A stretch of 64,000 nt of DNA from contig NZ_WJIB01000012.1 of assembly GCF_019400745.1 (NCBI RefSeq), positions 1 to 64,000 of the forward strand, written 5' to 3'. The notes under the pieces are model-generated. The model made no database searches, had not been told where the DNA came from, and was given only the letters and a program-made list of their open reading frames with translations. Source of the stretch: Cohnella sp. CFH 77786 (GTDB taxonomy: Bacteria; Bacillota; Bacilli; Paenibacillales; Paenibacillaceae). This document shows positions 56,563 through 64,000 of the stretch, piece by piece. The number at the start of each line of letters is the position of its first letter. Positions within the stretch are counted from its first letter, which is position 1. Made by a program: the position numbers and the translations under genes.

Positions 56563-57783
56563 TCACTCGTCGGCCGACTCGCCCTTCCGATACCGGATCG
56601 GCGAGACGCCGACCGCCTTCTTGAAGGCGGTGCTGAAATAGTGCTGCGACTCGTAGCCGACGGCTTCCGCGATTTCCGCGATGCTTCGGCTCGTGGAACT
56701 CAGCAGCTGCACCGCTTTGGAGATGCGGATCTGCGTCAGCAGCGCGACGAACGTCGTGCCGAGCTCCTGCTTGAACAATCGGCTCAAGTAAACGGAGGAA
56801 ACGCCGATCGCCTTCGCCGTATTATCCAGCGATAACCGCGGATCGTCGAAATGATCGCGCAAATACTGCCTCGCCCGCCGGACGAGCGGCGACACGGCAG
56901 CCTCTTTGTAGACGCCTCCACGCGCATTGCGGTAGGCCGGGGAGACGCCTTCGAACCCGCCCTCGATTTGTTCGGCATGCGCCACAACCTGAAGCTGCAA
57001 ATACTTGCCCACCGACTGTTCGACTTTCCCGAACAGAGAGACGTCCCTGGAATCCCAGACGATGCAACATATAAAGCCGAGCGAGTCGCGGAACAGCACG
57101 TTCGGGCAAGGATGCACCAGCTCTTCTGCGATATTCTCGATCCCGAACAGAAGCAGCTGCCGGTCGCGCTCGGTTCGAACCGATTGGCCCAGGTCGACCT
57201 CGGGCCAGCGGATGATGCCGAACATGGAAGGCGCCCGGTCCGGCAATTCGAGAAAGCGGAGCTGCTCGGCCACTTCCTCCACTCCGATTGCGTCTTCGAT
57301 CCACTCGTTGCAAAACCGCTCCCGCAGAAGCGGAATGTTTTTGCGGATTTGGCGCGACGCCAGCTCCAGATGCTTCTCCTGCCTCACAGCCTCCTCGAGC
57401 TGCCGGCCGATTCTCCGCAGCACTTCGTTCAGATGGGCCGGATTGGCCGGCTTCAGAATGTACTCGTCCACGCCGTAATGAACGGCTTGCTGCGCGTAAC
57501 CGAATTCGTCGTGGCCGCTCACGATTACGATGCGGCAGCCGGGAAGCTTCTCTCTCACTTCCCGAATCAGCGTCATCCCGTTCATGATCGGCATGTTCAA
57601 ATCGACGAGCATGACGTCGACATCATGCGCCAAAGCCTTCTCCAGCGCTTCCTCGCCGTCCTCCGCTTCCGCCGCGACGGCCATATCGAGGGCCCCCCAG
57701 TCAACCGCATCCCGAATCCCCTCGCGGATGATGGGCTCGTCGTCTGCGATCAGCACTTTCCAGCGTCCATTTTGTCGATCCAA
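56563..57783 (-). CDS. YesN-type response regulator (REC-AraC), second set
   Basis: About 406 residues. Receiver domain (VLIADDEPIIREG, Asp61 in LVDLNMPIMNG, KPANPAH) and AraC domain (LSLDNTAKAIGVSSVYLSRLFKQELG, SIAEIAEAVGYESQHYFSTAFKKAVG). Shorter linker than the paralogue at 47488. TTG 57783 is used, with GAGGAGGG 7 bases upstream. It starts 3 bp after the kinase gene ends. The likely target is an unlinked or neighbouring sugar importer; none lies directly next to it. Confidence 0.88.
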   Translation of the reverse strand: MDRQNGRWKVLIADDEPIIREGIRDAVDWGALDMAVAAEAEDGEEALEKALAHDVDVMLVDLNMPIMNGMTLIREVREKLPGCRIVIVSGHDEFGYAQQAVHYGVDEYILKPANPAHLNEVLRRIGRQLEEAVRQEKHLELASRQIRKNIPLLRERFCNEWIEDAIGVEEVAEQLRFLELPDRAPSMFGIIRWPEVDLGQSVRTERDRQLLLFGIENIAEELVHPCPNVLFRDSLGFICCIVWDSRDVSLFGKVEQSVGKYLQLQVVAHAEQIEGGFEGVSPAYRNARGGVYKEAAVSPLVRRARQYLRDHFDDPRLSLDNTAKAIGVSSVYLSRLFKQELGTTFVALLTQIRISKAVQLLSSTSRSIAEIAEAVGYESQHYFSTAFKKAVGVSPIRYRKGESADE

Positions 57784-57786
57784 CGG

Positions 57787-59604
57787 TCAACCCTCCTCTC
57801 CGGATATGGCGTACGTCAGCGAGACCGTCGTTCCGATCCCCGGTTCGCTTTCGATTGTCATGGAGCAGCCTTCCTCTCCGTAAGTCAGCCTCATTCTCGC
57901 TTCCACGTTGACCAGCCCGTACCCTGACCCGGCGGCCGCCGAATCCGATTGAACGTACCGCCGCGCCAGCATTTCCCGCATCCGCTCCAGCTTCTCCCGG
58001 TCCATTCCCGCCCCGTCGTCGGTGACGGTCAACCGGACCCGGTCTTCGTCCTTTTCGCCCTTGACGGTAACTCTGCCCGGGCCTCGCCGTTCCTTGATAC
58101 CATGGTAAATCGCGTTTTCCACGATCGGCTGCAAAATGACCTTGAGCACGGGCATATGGGCGATTTCCGGGTCGAGATCGAGCGAATACTTCAGCTTGTC
58201 CTTGTAGCGGAGCTTCTGGATTTGCAAGTAACTTCGAATATGGTCGAATTCCTCCGCGAGCGGAACGAACTCGTTTCCTTTGCTGAGCCCGATCCGGAAA
58301 AGCTTCGAAAGCGCCTCCACCATTTCCGCCACGTCCTCGGCTCCCTGCTTGCGGGCCATCCAATGAATCGTATCGAGCGTGTTATACAGAAAATGCGGCT
58401 TGATCTGCGCCTGCAGAATCCGCAGCTCCGCTTCACGCTTCTGCCGTTCCTGCTTCTCCGTCAGCTGCAGCAAATCGCTGATTTTGGACAGCATGCTGTT
58501 GTAGCTCCGCCCGAGCATCCCGATCTCGTCCATCGCGTCTCCCCAATAGCGGGTCGTCAAATCCCCCGATTCCGCCCGGTGCATGAACGCCATCAGCCGG
58601 TATATCGGACGGGATATGCTGTGCGACAAGGCAAACGACGCCGTAATGCCGAGGAGGCAAACGATGAAGACGAACGTTCCCACGTACAAGCGGATTTGCC
58701 GCACTTCCGGCGCCGCTTCCGCGGTGGAGAAGACGCCGATCGTCGACCAGTTGGTGAAAGCCGATTTGAGAAAGATAAATTGCAGCTTCCGGCCGCCTAC
58801 CGTTTCCACGAAATCGCCGGAAGTCTGTCCCTTGAGCCACGTGAGCGGAATCGACTGGAACCCCAGCTGCTTCGGGACGTAAATCGGCTCGCCCCTCTCG
58901 TCCATCACCATGAGCAGACCCGTTTTGCCAAGCCTTACGTCTTGAGCCGTCTCCACGATCACCCGCAGCTTCAGGTCGATGAGCACGACGCCCATCACCT
59001 TCTGGGTTTCCGGATCGACGACCGCGCGCACCGCCGACACTACCTCGCTGTCCTTATAGTTCGCGTGGGTCGTAACGCTGCGGCCGACAGGATGTCCGAT
59101 CATCTTGAAAATGCCTTTGCCCGCCACGCCTTCCTGATACCAGGTTTCCAGCGTCAAATCTTGCGATGATCGGGCATACATGTCGTTGCTCAAATAATCG
59201 CCCCTGGAGTTGACGACCATCATGCCGGCGATTTCCGTCTGCAGCGTCGGAAAGGAGCGCATGAACGCCAAAGCGTCGTCCCGCGCTTGCCTGTCCAGCC
59301 GGTCCTCGTACAGAAACTTGCGGATTTGCGGATTGGAAGAGAGAAGGTACGTCGTGTTTTGAACGTTTCCGACGTAAAATTCCAGCGTCCTGTTTACTTT
59401 GGCAATCAATTGCTGCGTATTGTCGTTCATCTGCCGATCGATGATCCGGTTGACGACCCAATCGGTCATCACGCCAAGCGCAAGACAGGGCAGAATCGTA
59501 ATGAGCAGAAAATGGACGAGCAGCTTATAGCGGATCGGCAAGTTGCCCGGCAACAATCGGCGGAGAAAAGACGCTTTCGCCGCTCTGGCCTCGTTCGGAT
59601 GCAT
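57787..59604 (-). CDS. YesM-type sensor histidine kinase with extracellular Cache domain
   Basis: About 605 residues. Membrane helix (residues ~28-50), a large extracellular dCache-like region (~55-300: VNRTLEFYVGNVQNTTYLLSSNPQIRKF, MMVVNSRGDYLSNDMYA, VVLIDLKLRVI), a second helix, HAMP (SHSISRPIYRLMAFMHRAESGDL), then the phospho-histidine in QAQIKPHFLYNTLDTIHWMAR and the ATPase blocks PIVENAIYHGIKER, DDGAGMDREK and GYGLVNVEARMRL. GGAGGGGGAAC precedes ATG 59604. Unlike the first kinase it has its own large sensor, yet it too is preceded by a binding-protein gene. Confidence 0.9.
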   Translation of the reverse strand: MHPNEARAAKASFLRRLLPGNLPIRYKLLVHFLLITILPCLALGVMTDWVVNRIIDRQMNDNTQQLIAKVNRTLEFYVGNVQNTTYLLSSNPQIRKFLYEDRLDRQARDDALAFMRSFPTLQTEIAGMMVVNSRGDYLSNDMYARSSQDLTLETWYQEGVAGKGIFKMIGHPVGRSVTTHANYKDSEVVSAVRAVVDPETQKVMGVVLIDLKLRVIVETAQDVRLGKTGLLMVMDERGEPIYVPKQLGFQSIPLTWLKGQTSGDFVETVGGRKLQFIFLKSAFTNWSTIGVFSTAEAAPEVRQIRLYVGTFVFIVCLLGITASFALSHSISRPIYRLMAFMHRAESGDLTTRYWGDAMDEIGMLGRSYNSMLSKISDLLQLTEKQERQKREAELRILQAQIKPHFLYNTLDTIHWMARKQGAEDVAEMVEALSKLFRIGLSKGNEFVPLAEEFDHIRSYLQIQKLRYKDKLKYSLDLDPEIAHMPVLKVILQPIVENAIYHGIKERRGPGRVTVKGEKDEDRVRLTVTDDGAGMDREKLERMREMLARRYVQSDSAAAGSGYGLVNVEARMRLTYGEEGCSMTIESEPGIGTTVSLTYAISGEEG

Positions 59605-59628
59605 CGAAGTTCCCCCTCCGCGTTCAGC

Positions 59629-60648
59629 TTATTTTGCGTAATAATTATCGACGTTGGCCCGGGTCACGACCGTAACTCCCGTATCGATATACGGCGGCAG
59701 CGGAGCGGCTCCGCCCGCGGCTTCGCTGTTCGGCTGCACGATCTTATGGCGGAGGTGGAACAGCTCCATCAACGCCCAATAGCCCATGTTCCACGTTCCT
59801 TGCGCGAGCGTGGCGTTGATCGTCCCGTCCTTCACCATGTCGAGCGTGCCCTTGTCCGTGTCGAAGCCGATGATGACTTTGCGTCCCGCAAGTCCCTTGT
59901 CCTTCAAGGCTTGGCCAATGCCGACACCGCCGTTCGCCTGCGTGGCGAAGAAGCCGTCCAAATCCGGAAAGCGGTCCAACAAGCTGTCCGCCACGAGGCC
60001 CGAAACCGTCACGTCCCCTTTGCCATCCGCCACTTCTGCGACCGTAAGGCCGGGAAACTCCTTGCTCAGCGTCTCCAGGAACCCATTCGTCCGCTCGATA
60101 TGGTTGAGCTGGTTCGGCTGCGTCACGACCGCGACTTTTCCTTTGCCGGCAAGCAGCCGGCCCATCTCGCGTGCCGCCGTCGCCCCCGCCTTGTAATTAT
60201 CCGTCCCGAGAAAAGAATAGGCCTTGCTGCCGGGGGCGCCGGAATCGAACAGCACGATCGGAATGCCGGCGCGCACCGCCTTGTCGATCGTGACGTTCAG
60301 GGCTTCGGGGTTGATCGCCGTTACGGCGATTCCGGCAGGCTTCTTCGCGATGACCTGCTCGAGCACCGTGATTTCCTCGTTCGCGTCGTATTGGGTGGCG
60401 CCTCGGAATTCGACGGATACGTTAAGTCCTTGCGCGGCGTCCTCGAACCCCTTCATGATCGGCCTCCAATAGTCGAGCCCCGATTGGAACGTGACCATCA
60501 CGTATTTCTCCTCGATGTCTCCGGCAAGCCCGATCGGGCTTTCGTTCCAATCGTCGCCCTTGCCGTCGCGAATACCGTAATACCAAATGAACAACAGGAA
60601 AGAAACCGTACACAGTCCGTACACGATGAGCGGCAGTCTTTTTTTCAA
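59629..60648 (-). CDS. membrane-anchored sugar-binding protein, second three-component set
   Basis: About 339 residues. N-terminal hydrophobic helix without lipobox, then a RbsB-like fold: YVMVTFQSGLDYWRPIMKGFEDAAQGLNVSVEF, KKPAGIAVTAINPEALNVTIDKAVRAGIPIVLFDS, YSFLGTDNYKAGATAAREMGRLL, LDGFFATQANGGVGIGQALKDKGL and VIIGFDTDKGTLDMVKDGTINATLAQGTWNMGYWALMEL. It lies 24 bp upstream of the kinase on the same strand, and the three genes form an operon. TTG 60648 follows AGGTGGG. Ligand unknown. Confidence 0.82.
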   Translation of the reverse strand: MKKRLPLIVYGLCTVSFLLFIWYYGIRDGKGDDWNESPIGLAGDIEEKYVMVTFQSGLDYWRPIMKGFEDAAQGLNVSVEFRGATQYDANEEITVLEQVIAKKPAGIAVTAINPEALNVTIDKAVRAGIPIVLFDSGAPGSKAYSFLGTDNYKAGATAAREMGRLLAGKGKVAVVTQPNQLNHIERTNGFLETLSKEFPGLTVAEVADGKGDVTVSGLVADSLLDRFPDLDGFFATQANGGVGIGQALKDKGLAGRKVIIGFDTDKGTLDMVKDGTINATLAQGTWNMGYWALMELFHLRHKIVQPNSEAAGGAAPLPPYIDTGVTVVTRANVDNYYAK

Positions 60649-60854
60649 CGGAATCCCACCTGTCGGCTTTTTAATTTCATCATAGAAAAGGCGCAGGGCC
60701 GAGTCTTTTCACCATTCTGCACATTTTTTTCGATTTTTTAACTTCAAGCGGCCGGATTATCGGTCGACAGACCGGCACCCGTCAATGGGCGGGAGCATAT
60801 TATGATAGGACCGCAACCGGGATTCACCATCTCGACCACAAGGAGTACCAAGGC

Positions 60855-61529
60855 ATGAATCGTGTCGTATTATCTTATCCGCTGAGCGTGAATACGCCCG
60901 TTTACAAAGACAACCCGCCTGTCAGAATATGGCCGCAAACCCTCATCGAAAACGGCAGCCCGTATAACCAGTATGTCATCCAAACGATCAACCACAACGG
61001 GACGCACATCGACGCACCTCGGCATTTTAACCCGCAAGGCAAAACACTGAGCGAAATCCCGCTCGACTACTTTGTCTTCAACCGGGTCTCGGTAATCGAT
61101 GTCCCCAAAAGAGAGGATGAATTGATCACGGCCGCGGACTTGATGCCATGGGCGGACCGGATCGCCGGCAGCGACCTGCTGCTGATCCGCACCGGCTTCG
61201 GCAGAATCCGCGGCTCGGATCCGCTTCGGTACGGCAACCGCAACCCGGGCTTCGCCGCGTCCGCTGCCAGATTTCTGATGGCCTTCGATTCCCTGCGGGC
61301 GATAGGGGTGGATTTCATCTCGGCCGCGGCCGCGCAAAAACCGGAAGAAGGGATCCTGTTCCATCAAATCATGCTCGGCAAAGGCCGGAAGGACGGCCGC
61401 TTCATTCTGATCATGGAAGATCTGAATTTAAATCGGGATCTGTCGCAAATCCGCACCGTCTACGCGGTGCCCTGGTTCATCGAGGGCGTTGACAGCAGTC
61501 AAGCGACGATTTTCGGTGAAAAAAGATAA
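60855..61529 (+). CDS. cyclase / arylformamidase-like metal hydrolase
   Basis: About 224 residues of the Cyclase (KynB) family. The metal motif HNGTHIDAPRHF near residue 47 is intact, and the opening YPLSVNTPVYKDNPPV is typical. Such enzymes hydrolyse N-formylkynurenine or other amides or esters, or cyclise polyketides. No kynurenine genes are near, so the substrate is open. AAGGAGTACC precedes the ATG. It is divergent from the sensor operon across a 206-bp gap. Confidence 0.82.
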   Translation: MNRVVLSYPLSVNTPVYKDNPPVRIWPQTLIENGSPYNQYVIQTINHNGTHIDAPRHFNPQGKTLSEIPLDYFVFNRVSVIDVPKREDELITAADLMPWADRIAGSDLLLIRTGFGRIRGSDPLRYGNRNPGFAASAARFLMAFDSLRAIGVDFISAAAAQKPEEGILFHQIMLGKGRKDGRFILIMEDLNLNRDLSQIRTVYAVPWFIEGVDSSQATIFGEKR

Positions 61530-61596
61530 GCGGCCGACAAGCGGCCGCGCGTGAATGCTTCGGTTGCGGTCAGAAGAACATGTGGCCTGCGGTCTA

Positions 61597-61617
61597 TCTC
61601 TTCGCTTGGCGAAGAGA
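61597..61617. terminator. hairpin between convergent cyclase and thrC genes
   Basis: TCTCTTCG and CGAAGAGA form an 8-bp stem around CTTGG. It lies 9 bp after the thrC stop. No T run follows, so its strength as a terminator is uncertain. Confidence 0.45.
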
Positions 61618-61625
61618 GCTCACGT

Positions 61626-63020
61626 TCATCCGATCCGGAAAAACCGTTCGAGCTGCTCGGCGACGGCTTGTTTGCCGTTCTCGACAACCGTTTGGCGCTG
61701 CGGTTTGTCGAACAGCTGCCGGATTTCGTCCGGAAATGTCTGCCGGATGCCGGTCAAGCCGATCGCTTCATCGAATTTGGACGGGTGAGCGGTCGCCATC
61801 GAGATGCAGACATCCTCCCCGCCGCAGGCTTCGTAAGCCGCGATCCCGCAAGCCGAATGCGGATCGATTAAATAATCGTAACGGTCCTTGCAGGCTTGTA
61901 TCGTTCGCAGGCATCGTTCCCCGTTCACGCTGTAAGCCGCGAAATCCCGGCCGATTTGCTCCCTCTCCCCTTCGGAAAACACCAGCCTGCCTTCGGCGCG
62001 GAAACGCTCCATCCGCCGAGCCGTCTCCAGCGGATCGCTACCGCAGAGGAAATACAGGTAACGCTCGAAGTTGCTCGCGATTTGAATATCCATCGAAGGG
62101 CTGTAGGTCATGCGGAATTGGTCCGGCTGATAGACGCCTTCACGGACGAACCGCTCCAGGATGTTGTTCTCGTTGGTCGCCAAGATCAGCTTGCGGATCG
62201 GCAGCCCCATCCGTTTGGCCAAATATCCGGAGAAGATGTTGCCGAAATTGCCGGTCGGGACGCTGAAGCTGACGCCTTGCTCCCGCTGCCGCTCCGGCAA
62301 GCGGAAATAAGCGTAGAAATAGTAGACCGTCTGCGCCAAAATCCGCACGAAATTGATGGAATTGACGGCGCGGAGATGGTACTTCGCCTTAAAGCCGATG
62401 TCCGCAAACAGCTCCTTGATGATTTGCTGGCAATCGTCGAAATTGCCCCGCACGGACAAATTGAGGACGTTGTCGTCTTGAACCGTCGTCATCTGCAGCT
62501 CCTGAACGCGGCTCACCTTGCCGTGCGGATGCAGAATGCAAATGCGGATGCCGTCCTTGGAACGGACGCCGCTGATCGCCGCCGCTCCCGTATCGCCGGA
62601 GGTCGCCCCTAGAATGTGGATCACTTGGTTTTTCTTTTGAGCCGCGTAGGCGTACAGATTGCCCATAAACTGCAGGGCGACATCCTTGAAGGCGAATGTC
62701 GGCCCGTGGAAGAGCTCCAAGAGATAGAGCGATTCGTCCAATCGAATGACGGGCGCCACCTCCGGACTCCGGAATCCGGCGTAGCTCTCCCGGATCAGCT
62801 GTTTCAAATCCTCGTCAGGGATTTCGCCGTTCGTATAAAGCGAGAAAATGGCGAACATCAACTCCGGATACGACAGATCCTTCCATTCCTCCAGCGTTTG
62901 CCCGGATATCTCCGGAATCGTTTCCGGGATCATCAGGCCGCCGTCGTTGCCGAGCCCCATCAAAAAAGTGTCGATAAATCCGCTGCTGCCAACTTGTCCG
63001 CGGGTGCTGATAAAGTTCAT
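61626..63020 (-). CDS. thrC: threonine synthase
   Basis: About 464 residues, the long (E. coli-like) class of threonine synthase. FISTRGQVGSSGFIDTFLMGLGNDGGL starts the protein; FAFKDVALQFMGNL holds the PLP lysine, GATSGDTGAAAISGVRS binds PLP phosphate, and VPTGNFGNIFSGYLAKRMGLPIRKLILATNEN is a family block. It converts O-phosphohomoserine to threonine. AAAGGAGAACG precedes ATG 63020, and a promoter is visible upstream. Single gene here; hom and thrB are not in the window. Confidence 0.95.
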   Translation of the reverse strand: MNFISTRGQVGSSGFIDTFLMGLGNDGGLMIPETIPEISGQTLEEWKDLSYPELMFAIFSLYTNGEIPDEDLKQLIRESYAGFRSPEVAPVIRLDESLYLLELFHGPTFAFKDVALQFMGNLYAYAAQKKNQVIHILGATSGDTGAAAISGVRSKDGIRICILHPHGKVSRVQELQMTTVQDDNVLNLSVRGNFDDCQQIIKELFADIGFKAKYHLRAVNSINFVRILAQTVYYFYAYFRLPERQREQGVSFSVPTGNFGNIFSGYLAKRMGLPIRKLILATNENNILERFVREGVYQPDQFRMTYSPSMDIQIASNFERYLYFLCGSDPLETARRMERFRAEGRLVFSEGEREQIGRDFAAYSVNGERCLRTIQACKDRYDYLIDPHSACGIAAYEACGGEDVCISMATAHPSKFDEAIGLTGIRQTFPDEIRQLFDKPQRQTVVENGKQAVAEQLERFFRIG

Positions 63021-63050
63021 CTCGTTCTCCTTTTTGCCTCATTTGTTCTT

Positions 63051-63079
63051 ATTGTGAAGAGATCATGGGCCGGTTTCAA
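63051..63079 (-). promoter_or_regulatory. sigma-A-like promoter for thrC
   Basis: On the minus strand TTGAAA (63074-63079) and CACAAT (63051-63056) are 17 bases apart, placing transcription start about 25 nt before the ATG. No T-box or leader structure is visible. Confidence 0.6.
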
Positions 63080-63199
63080 GACTTTTTTTGCACGAGGGAC
63101 ACCCTTGGGCTGCTTGAGCCGGCATGTGGTAATATTTCCCGGACAAGCGGGCAATCTAACACGGACGGATAGGCGGACCGGGAAGGAGGCAGTTGGCTC

Positions 63200-64000
63200 A
63201 TGGGACTCCACAGGATGATCCAGCGAATGTTGAAGAGAACGTCCCCGTCTTTGGAACCGCAACACAGGCCGGCAAAGCACGGTATTTCGCTTCAACCCGA
63301 TCTGTCCGGCAATCTAGAGGCCATTCGGTCCTCCTGCGGAAACAGCCCCGATCTCGTGATCCGCGAAATCGAACTCCCGGACGGCGGCGAACGGAAATTC
63401 GCCGTGATTTACGTCGACGGGCTGACGGATGCCAAGTCGATCAACCACTTTATCCTGGATCCCTTGTTGCTTGCAATCCGGGATCTCCCGCAAGAGCTTG
63501 CGGCGGAACCGAACGCGGATCTATTGCAGCGGTTGGCGCGCTCCGTCCTTCCCGTCGGGCAGATCCTCGAGGTGTCGGAGATGACGCCGCTTCTGCAGGG
63601 CCTCTTGTTCGGCCAGGCGGCAATCATGGCCGACGGATCCTCCCGGGTCATTCTGATCGGCATGAAAGGCGGAGAGGACCGCGGCGTACAGGAGCCCTCC
63701 GCTCAGACCGTCATTCGGGGACCGAAAGAAGGCTTTACCGAGGATCTGTCGACCAACATCGCCCTGGTCCGGCGCAAAATCCGAGATCCGCGGCTATGGT
63801 TGGAAGAGTTTCGGATCGGCCGGATGACCCACACGAGAATTACGGTGATGTACCTGAAGGGCACGGCCAAAGAGGAAGTCATCCAAGAGGTCAGATCCCG
63901 GCTCGAACGCATCCGCATCGACGGCATCCTGGAAAGCGGGTACATCGAAGAGCTGATTCAAGACAGAACGTTTACTCCGTTTCCGACCATGTTTCACTCC
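63200..64000 (+). CDS. GerA-family spore germination protein, N-terminal part (runs off the window)
   Basis: At least 267 residues, open to the last base. It begins MGLHRMIQRMLKR with a basic tail, and contains GNSPDLVIREIELPDG, FAVIYVDGLTDAKSINHFILDPLL, RSVLPVGQILEVSEMTPLLQGLLFGQAAIMADGSSRVILIGMKG and then the strongest block, GPKEGFTEDLSTNIALVRRKIRDPRLW, typical of GerA-subunit-A (GerAA/GerBA/GerKA/SpoVAF-like) proteins. Membrane helices would follow outside the window. These subunits sit in the inner spore membrane and respond to nutrients. ATG 63200 is chosen for GGAAGGAGG about 8 bases upstream. Confidence 0.85.
   Translation, partial: MGLHRMIQRMLKRTSPSLEPQHRPAKHGISLQPDLSGNLEAIRSSCGNSPDLVIREIELPDGGERKFAVIYVDGLTDAKSINHFILDPLLLAIRDLPQELAAEPNADLLQRLARSVLPVGQILEVSEMTPLLQGLLFGQAAIMADGSSRVILIGMKGGEDRGVQEPSAQTVIRGPKEGFTEDLSTNIALVRRKIRDPRLWLEEFRIGRMTHTRITVMYLKGTAKEEVIQEVRSRLERIRIDGILESGYIEELIQDRTFTPFPTMFHS

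Overview
The window looks like a chromosomal segment of a high-GC, spore-forming member of the Paenibacillaceae (Cohnella or a GC-rich Paenibacillus). Reasons: strong AGGAGG-type ribosome binding sites with many TTG/GTG starts, a YyaC-type spore protease, a GerA-family spore germination protein at the right edge, two YesM/YesN histidine kinase-regulator pairs each with its own membrane-anchored sugar-binding protein, and a DUF1128 protein. No rRNA, tRNA, phage, insertion sequence or CRISPR array was recognised.

Layout. 1-1.3 kb: short GC-rich tandem repeats, a small conserved protein and a 12-unit array of 50-bp repeats. 1.3-7.2 kb (minus strand): a cyclic-di-GMP block, with two GGDEF proteins, then a c-di-GMP-I riboswitch with its own terminator, a PilZ protein and an O-antigen-ligase/TPR protein. 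7.3-11 kb: housekeeping genes (methyltransferase, DUF6483, hydrolase, yyaC, DUF1128). 11.1-19.6 kb (minus): an eight-gene operon of unknown substrate holding a creatininase-family enzyme, a SsuABC/ThiXYZ-like ABC importer, an FAD-linked oxidase, a WrbA-type flavoprotein and two cytosine-deaminase-like amidohydrolases. 19.9-25.8 kb: Leloir galactose genes (galK-galE-galT plus a mutarotase-like DUF4380 protein) with a divergent AraC regulator. 25.9-26.4 kb: a second hairpin repeat array. 26.5-32 kb: asparaginase II family protein, LysR regulator, and a GT2 / protein-mannosyltransferase-like pair. 32-35.8 kb (plus): a long leader with a terminator, then a sugar nucleotidyltransferase, a GT4 glycosyltransferase and an alpha/alpha-barrel-like protein. 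35.9-41.5 kb: pseudouridine synthase, small acidic protein, TPR protein, HrpB helicase.

41.7-60.6 kb is almost entirely sugar sensing and uptake on the minus strand: a xylFGH-type importer, a chemoreceptor, a three-component sensor (binding protein, YesM kinase, YesN regulator), a chvE-mmsA-mmsB-type importer, a third hairpin repeat array, and a second three-component sensor. 60.8-64 kb: a cyclase/arylformamidase-like protein, threonine synthase, and the start of a GerA-family gene that runs off the window.

How it fits together: the organism appears equipped to sense and import plant-derived monosaccharides and galactose, to make surface glycans, and to couple c-di-GMP to a PilZ effector through RNA. 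The least explained parts are the eight-gene importer/amidohydrolase operon and three intergenic arrays of 50-52-bp units, each unit able to form a hairpin; two of the arrays share the same hairpin core although the rest of their units differ.
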